Assembly: GCA_001464165.1 (NCBI GenBank)
Contig: LNEX01000441.1
Span: forward strand, 1-9,041
Direction: 5' to 3'
DNA: 9,041 bases
DNA from: a bacterium Ga0077546
GTDB lineage: Bacteria; Cyanobacteriota; Vampirovibrionia; Obscuribacterales; Obscuribacteraceae
The position numbers and the translations under genes are program-made. The notes beneath the pieces were generated by a model that was not told the origin of the DNA, ran no database searches, and saw nothing but the letters and a program-made list of their open reading frames with translations. Shown piece after piece: positions 4,919 through 9,041 of this stretch. How positions within the stretch are numbered: position 1 is the stretch's first letter; each line of letters begins with the position of its first letter.

Positions 4919-6910
4919 ATGGCGAAACGAAGCTACTTCAAGCAGCTATTCTTGCTGGCGACGTGCCTAGTGTGTTTACTGGTCGTAGCTAGCGACAATG
5001 TTTTTCAAGGCCTGGTTGACCAAGGCTGCCTGCTATTCCATTGTGGTGACACCATTCCGCAACGGCCCATAGCCTATGTACTGCTCTTCATCAGTCTGAC
5101 TTTTTTGGTTAGCAGCAATCTTAACTATGACGTGCCTGCAGCAAGAATCTTTATAGGTGCTTTGCTGATTGCATTAGGATTGCGCTATCTTTCGTGGCGC
5201 ATCTTTAGTATTGTCGGCCAATGGCAGTCTGATTCGTTGAGTGTCCAACTGTTTTTTCTTGCTGTTGAATTGGCTGTGTACACCAACAGTCTGCTCTTCG
5301 TTTTGATAACGGCTTGGCCGACAAATAGAAGTGCAGAGGCTGACTTGTTGCAGGTAGATGTTGATGCAGGAAACTTTCTTCCTAGCGTGGACATCCTCAT
5401 TCCTTCTTATAATGAAGACGCGCAAATGTTAAGGCGTACCATTTGTGCCGCTCAAGCCATCGACTACCCAAGGGAGCTACTGAGAGTCTTTCTCCTTGAT
5501 GATTCCAGAAGAGATCACATTCGTGACCTCTGTAAACAGCTAGGTTGTCACTACGTTAGACGCCCTGACAATTTGGGACACAAGGCTGGTAACGTCAACC
5601 ATGCTCTTAAGCATGCGAGTCCAGCCATTAGTGCCGACTTACTGGTACTTTTCGATGCAGACTTCATGCCCGTTTCGAATTTTCTCAGACGTACGGTGGG
5701 CTTCTTTCAAGACGCCAAAGTGGCGTTGTTGCAGACGCCTCAATTGTTCTATTCAGCCGACGCTCCGCGTCAGAACCTGGGTGTACCTAGCTCGACAGCT
5801 AACGAGGAGGATCTTTTCTTTCAGGTGATTCAACCTGGTCGTGATCGTTTCAATGCCACCATGTGTCATGGCACTTGTTTTGTTGTAAGGCGCGCAGTGC
5901 TTGAAGAGATTGGCGGTCTGCCCACCGAGTCGCTTTGCGAAGATTGGGCTACATCTATAAGCATTCAATCAAAGGGCTACAAGGTTCCCTACTTGAATGA
6001 GCGCCTTAGCTCTGGTGCCAGTGCCATAACTGTGGCTAACTTCGTGAAACAGCGGTTGCGTTGGGCCCAAGGCACCTGGCAGATCTTGCTCACTCCGCTC
6101 AGTCCTCTTCGGGTAGGCGGTCTAACAGCTATGCAGCGAGTCGTTCACATGGCCGGCATTTTGCATTGGATGATGAGCATTTGCTCGGTGATAACGATGC
6201 TTTTGCCGATCATCTTTTTCACCACAGGCACTGGTCCGTTTCGAATTACCTTAGAGGAAGCCATCGCCTATTGGCTACCTTACTACGGTGCGACCGCATT
6301 GGTATTTTGCTGGCTAACGAAAGGGTATAGGAGTTTCTTTTGGTCAGATATTTATGGACCAATCCTTGCTGTGCCGGTCTTTCTTAGCTTCCTAAAGTTT
6401 CTTTGGAATCCATTCGGTGGCACCTTTCAGGTGACCCAAAAGAGTGGAGCCCCTGGCGCGCGGGCTGTATGTTGGTCTGTGCTTTGGCCGATTTTGGCTA
6501 TCCTCGCTGCATATGTCGTCGCCGCGGGTTACTATGCGATCAACTTTATCTGGTTAGAAGTAGATCGTGCTAGCTCGCCGTTGATGATTATCCTCACTGC
6601 ATACAACAGTATTATGCTGTTTATCAGTGCCTTGGTTTGTATTGATTTGCCTGAGCGCAGGCAATCGATAAGAGTTCCTGCAACTGGAGCTGTGACAATA
6701 AGCGATGAGTTTGGCTGGTCTAAAACTGTCTGCCTTGCTGACATATCTGAAGGTGGTGTGTTGCTGGCAGAACCTTTGGCAGATCAAACTAAGGGTTCTA
6801 TCTTTTACATCAGTATTGTCGAGTTGGGAATAACCAATCTCGTTGCCACCACTGGTGAAGAAAGAGCGCTTGGGCATACTGTGCTTGTCTCAATACCGAG
6901 CTATTGTTGA
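4919..6910 (+). CDS. bcsA: BcsA-like processive beta-glucan (cellulose) synthase with PilZ domain; frame broken near the 3' end
   Basis: This GT2-family inner-membrane synthase polymerises a nucleotide sugar (UDP-glucose in cellulose synthases) and extrudes the chain. About four N-terminal membrane segments (8-26, 50-66, 74-98, 108-134) precede the catalytic domain (about 155-395). That domain has VDILIPSYNE (D158), LLDDS (D194-D195), FDADF (D246, D248), CED (340-342; TED in most relatives) and QRLRW (378-382). Further membrane segments lie at about 406-436, 448-467, 515-543 and 552-575. FQVTQK (503-508) matches the BcsA gating-loop FxVTxK. A PilZ c-di-GMP signature follows: RQSIR (581-585) and DISEGG (608-613). 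AGGAG at 7 nt supports the start. As read, the protein stops at 663 residues within PilZ; the tail is in another frame. The product could be cellulose or another beta-glucan. It should be switched on by c-di-GMP if PilZ is intact. Confidence 0.92.
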   Translation: MAKRSYFKQLFLLATCLVCLLVVASDNVFQGLVDQGCLLFHCGDTIPQRPIAYVLLFISLTFLVSSNLNYDVPAARIFIGALLIALGLRYLSWRIFSIVGQWQSDSLSVQLFFLAVELAVYTNSLLFVLITAWPTNRSAEADLLQVDVDAGNFLPSVDILIPSYNEDAQMLRRTICAAQAIDYPRELLRVFLLDDSRRDHIRDLCKQLGCHYVRRPDNLGHKAGNVNHALKHASPAISADLLVLFDADFMPVSNFLRRTVGFFQDAKVALLQTPQLFYSADAPRQNLGVPSSTANEEDLFFQVIQPGRDRFNATMCHGTCFVVRRAVLEEIGGLPTESLCEDWATSISIQSKGYKVPYLNERLSSGASAITVANFVKQRLRWAQGTWQILLTPLSPLRVGGLTAMQRVVHMAGILHWMMSICSVITMLLPIIFFTTGTGPFRITLEEAIAYWLPYYGATALVFCWLTKGYRSFFWSDIYGPILAVPVFLSFLKFLWNPFGGTFQVTQKSGAPGARAVCWSVLWPILAILAAYVVAAGYYAINFIWLEVDRASSPLMIILTAYNSIMLFISALVCIDLPERRQSIRVPATGAVTISDEFGWSKTVCLADISEGGVLLAEPLADQTKGSIFYISIVELGITNLVATTGEERALGHTVLVSIPSYC

Positions 6911-7028
6911 ATTTCTCTACACCCACCCGAGTCGTTGGGCTAAGCCTGAGGTTAGCGAAGTATCGAGCTTAGCCGCAATCGTTCGCATCCTAATTAACTG
7001 GCCTGCGCTAACTGCGCGAAGCCGCTAA
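6864..7028 (+). pseudogene. bcsA: Displaced C-terminal tail of the synthase PilZ domain (+1 frame)
   Basis: In the frame one base ahead of the synthase, the DNA encodes RLGILCLSQYRAIVEFLY, then THPSRW, SSLAAIVRIL and a TAA at 7026-7028. This matches the usual end of BcsA proteins: the last PilZ strand, a helix ending in LY-x-RP-x-x-W, then a short tail. The frame is closed by TAA at 6831, so the shift lies between 6834 and 6910. Dropping one A from the AAA at 6861-6863 would join the frames as GEEERLGIL and give a 702-residue synthase. The joined gene would end 17 bp before the next start instead of 135 bp. Confidence 0.82.
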
Positions 7029-7045
7029 TTCTGAGCCGAGAGGAA

Positions 7046-8686
7046 ATGATGAAAACATTTCAGTTGTTGTTCCGATTGTTCTTTGGTACAGCTGCCCTAG
7101 CATTACTAGTAGTATCAGTATGGTGGCTGTTTTTTTCTGTTGACGGCAACAAAGCCTACATCAATGGCACGCTGACTACTCTTAACGCTCCTATAGACGG
7201 CACAATCAGCTTGCCCAAGCTGACGCCGACTGACCCCATTAGTGCAGGGGCGAGAATAGGAGAAATCACCAATCCCCGCGCCGCTCAAATTGAGTTTGAG
7301 TACGCAAAAGCCCGCTCAGAGCATTTACAAGCTCAGCTTCGCCATACATCTTTGCAGGTCAGTCTGCAGGAGATGCAAGAACAGTTGGAGGAGACATTGG
7401 TTCGCGTAGCTAGCGAAACTAAGCTCAACGTTCAGCTGGTGCAAGGCGACATTGAACGGACAAAACACGAGCTTGAAGCTTTGAAGGCCTCCGCTCGTAC
7501 AGCTGGTGACAAGTGGCGCCGAGTTAGTGACCCTCGGGTAAGGGGCGCACTATCTCAAAATGAGCTTGTCGAAGCGCAAGGGCTTAAGGATTCGGCCAAT
7601 GCCTTGGTTACCGCCAAGCAGGCAGAACTGACAGCGCAAACAAGTCGACTTGATGCTGCCAAGCACGGCTGGGATGCACAAGTGCGTCAGCGCACATATT
7701 CGTTCAACGAGAAGGTAAAACTAGAGCGCGAAGTAAAAGAGCTTCAGCGCGAAATTGGTGAGACTGCACTTCAGGTTAAACAGCTAGCCGTGAGACTTGA
7801 GAGCGCTGAGCAACAGCTCAACCTAGCAAAAGCGGCTCCGTTGACTAGTCCGATCGCGGGCTGCATCTGGAGTGTCGACAGGCGCGACGGCTCGGTAGTA
7901 AAAGCCGCCGACACAGTGGTTCAGATCCTCAATCCAGAAGACCGCTGGGTAGAGGCTTTTGTCCCTGAGTCTCAGGCTGATCGACTGAATGTTGGTGACA
8001 AAGCTGAGATCAAAGTGCCAGGTCAACGCCAGACATGGTTTGCCTACATCGAAGGTGTACGAAGTGGTGGCGGCAGAGTGATTACCGGTCAAGATGTTGC
8101 TTACCCGCCTCCTGAGCGAGTACGCAAAGAAGTGGCAGTAAGGCTCCGTTTTGACGCCGAGGCTCCGCACTTTTCTGCTCAGGATTTTTACGGCGTGGGT
8201 AAGGCTGTCACTGTCGACTTTGCCGGAGCCGGTTCGCTATCTGGCTGGATTGCTATGCTCGGAGAGAGAGCTCAAGCTAAGCTTGATGCATTTGTACTTT
8301 TCTCTTCCGAGCTTACAGAGGCAATGTCTCTGGGGAAAGCGATGAGCCCATCGCTCTCAGTTACTGCCAATGTTGCCTTCTTGTTGGCTGGTATGGCTTT
8401 CGGTTCGCTGTTTCGCTCATTGAAGATCAAGACTTCTGCTACTGCTACTTTGGCAGAAGCTTATGCTGGTGCTGGCAGCAGCCAGTCGATACAAACTGTG
8501 CCTCCTCGCACCTCCACGATCTTTAATGCCAGCACCACTCTGAGCCCTCCGGAGCGACTGTTCCGAGAGCCACCAGTGTCTTCTCTGGGGCCATCGGTAA
8601 GCGTCAGGCAAGACCACGAAGGCACCAAGAAATTTGCCAAAACCAAGCGTAAAAGTCGCCAGCACAAAGGAGGAAAAAGGAAGTAG
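7046..8686 (+). CDS. HlyD-family membrane-fusion protein paired with the synthase
   Basis: The protein has 546 residues. One membrane segment (about 8-32) is followed by a split lipoyl/barrel-sandwich domain: first half at 36-78 (INGTLTTLNAPIDGTI), second half at 264-298 (PLTSPIAGCIWSVDRRDGSV). A long Glu/Gln/Ala-rich coiled coil (about 80-262) lies between them. A beta-barrel-like segment follows (WVEAFVPESQADRLNVGDKA, 301-395). A second hydrophobic stretch (437-456) precedes a Ser/Thr/Pro-rich tail ending in many Lys and Arg. Membrane-fusion proteins bridge an inner-membrane transporter or synthase to an outer-membrane channel. Two ATGs stand in tandem; AGGA at 7041-7044 is better spaced for the second (7049). 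It is in an operon with the synthase, as in BgsA/BgsB and Alg8/Alg44. It should guide the glucan across the periplasm; no TolC-type partner is in view. Confidence 0.9.
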   Translation: MMKTFQLLFRLFFGTAALALLVVSVWWLFFSVDGNKAYINGTLTTLNAPIDGTISLPKLTPTDPISAGARIGEITNPRAAQIEFEYAKARSEHLQAQLRHTSLQVSLQEMQEQLEETLVRVASETKLNVQLVQGDIERTKHELEALKASARTAGDKWRRVSDPRVRGALSQNELVEAQGLKDSANALVTAKQAELTAQTSRLDAAKHGWDAQVRQRTYSFNEKVKLEREVKELQREIGETALQVKQLAVRLESAEQQLNLAKAAPLTSPIAGCIWSVDRRDGSVVKAADTVVQILNPEDRWVEAFVPESQADRLNVGDKAEIKVPGQRQTWFAYIEGVRSGGGRVITGQDVAYPPPERVRKEVAVRLRFDAEAPHFSAQDFYGVGKAVTVDFAGAGSLSGWIAMLGERAQAKLDAFVLFSSELTEAMSLGKAMSPSLSVTANVAFLLAGMAFGSLFRSLKIKTSATATLAEAYAGAGSSQSIQTVPPRTSTIFNASTTLSPPERLFREPPVSSLGPSVSVRQDHEGTKKFAKTKRKSRQHKGGKRK

Positions 8687-8713
8687 CGGAAGGAAGTAGC
8701 CGAGCGACAACTG

Positions 8714-8745
8714 AAAGCCTGTTCTTGATGCTCGAACAGGCTTTT
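8714..8745 (+). terminator. Rho-independent terminator of the synthase operon
   Basis: AAAGCCTGTTC (8714-8724) and GAACAGGCTTT (8734-8744) form a perfect 11-bp stem with a 9-nt loop, followed by one more T and an AT-rich stretch. It begins 28 bp after the membrane-fusion gene stop. The A-run on the left arm could make it work on the minus strand too. Confidence 0.9.
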
Positions 8746-8773
8746 ATCATGAAAGTAAACAGCGAGCAAAGCT

Positions 8774-9041
8774 ATGGAAAAACGGAGCTGGAATGGTTTC
8801 AGCATTGCGGTCACTTCGGTTTTGGGCAAACCTCAACTGAACGTAGATCGTTACTGCCAACTGGCCGAAATAGACGCTGTCGTCACAGCGCGATTTGGAC
8901 GACGATGGTTCAATCGATCTCACAAATTTCGAAAAGGCCCATGCCTAAGGCTGCCAATCGACCGAGAAGACCTTGACTATATGTCATATCAGGCTCAGTT
9001 GATGGAAGTTGCTGTTAGTTGTGTGATCGAAAATTTTGATT
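8774..9041 (+). CDS. Unrecognised protein, 3' end beyond the window
   Basis: This frame opens at the ATG at 8774 (an in-frame TAA stands at 8756) and runs 89 codons to the right edge without a stop. The composition is protein-like: MEKRSWNGFSIAVTSVLG, then an Arg/Phe/Trp-rich patch (ARFGRRWFNRSHKFRKG, about 43-59) and an acidic helix (DREDLDYMSYQAQLMEVAV). There is no clear Shine-Dalgarno sequence before the ATG and no signal peptide. It starts just past the terminator, so it should have its own promoter, which I cannot see clearly. The family is not recognised. A competing frame at 8725-8976 overlaps it but looks less like a protein. Confidence 0.6.
   Translation, partial: MEKRSWNGFSIAVTSVLGKPQLNVDRYCQLAEIDAVVTARFGRRWFNRSHKFRKGPCLRLPIDREDLDYMSYQAQLMEVAVSCVIENFD

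Noticed and set aside
8417..8829. Minus-strand frames opposite the membrane-fusion gene tail
   Set aside because: They lie antisense to a well-supported gene and cross the terminator; the Ser/Arg-rich composition looks like shadow coding.
8725..8976. Plus-strand frame starting inside the terminator
   Set aside because: It starts in the hairpin loop, and its Arg/Ser/Pro-rich composition is less protein-like than the overlapping frame at 8774.

Overview
The window looks like a stretch of a bacterial chromosome of moderate GC content, coding on both strands with short intergenic gaps. An inner-membrane polysaccharide synthase next to an HlyD-type membrane-fusion protein points to a double-membraned (Gram-negative type) envelope. 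A LysM protein, TPR-like small proteins and a cyanobacterial-style synthase/HlyD pair would fit a non-photosynthetic relative of Cyanobacteria (Vampirovibrionia/Melainabacteria, for example Obscuribacterales). That placement is a guess from gene style and was not checked.

Left part (1-4311). Two minus-strand proteins share a closely similar N-terminal module of about 65-75 residues that begins MPEVF. One (1-632) runs off the left edge and carries exact 21-bp repeats encoding PPAPPEV. The other (2267-3706) continues into a divergent subtilisin-like domain. Between them, on the plus strand, lie a LuxR/NarL-type regulator with a partly degenerate receiver (827-1498) and a LysM protein ending in an eight-residue beta-solenoid-like repeat (1586-2248). 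The subtilase-like gene is last in a likely minus-strand operon behind two small helical proteins (4060-4311 and 3782-4063, joined by an ATGA overlap).

Middle (4312-4918). A gene-free region of about 600 bp separates the divergent halves. It carries a cluster of GTCA/TGAC inverted repeats, including a perfect 9-bp stem-loop, and a spaced 8-bp direct repeat. None of the hairpins can be a terminator, because no gene reads into this region.

Right part (4919-8745). A BcsA-type processive beta-glucan synthase with all core GT2 motifs, a gating-loop motif and a c-di-GMP-binding PilZ signature is followed by a membrane-fusion protein and a strong intrinsic terminator. The synthase reading frame breaks inside the PilZ domain. 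Its last 50-odd residues, recognisably the BcsA/PilZ tail, are in the +1 frame and end 17 bp before the next gene. The simplest reading is a one-base insertion (real or an assembly error) in a 702-residue protein. Synthase plus membrane-fusion protein without BcsB, BcsC or BcsZ in view resembles the BgsA/BgsB, Alg8/Alg44 and cyanobacterial cellulose-secretion arrangements. A final open frame (8774-9041) runs off the right edge and is unrecognised.
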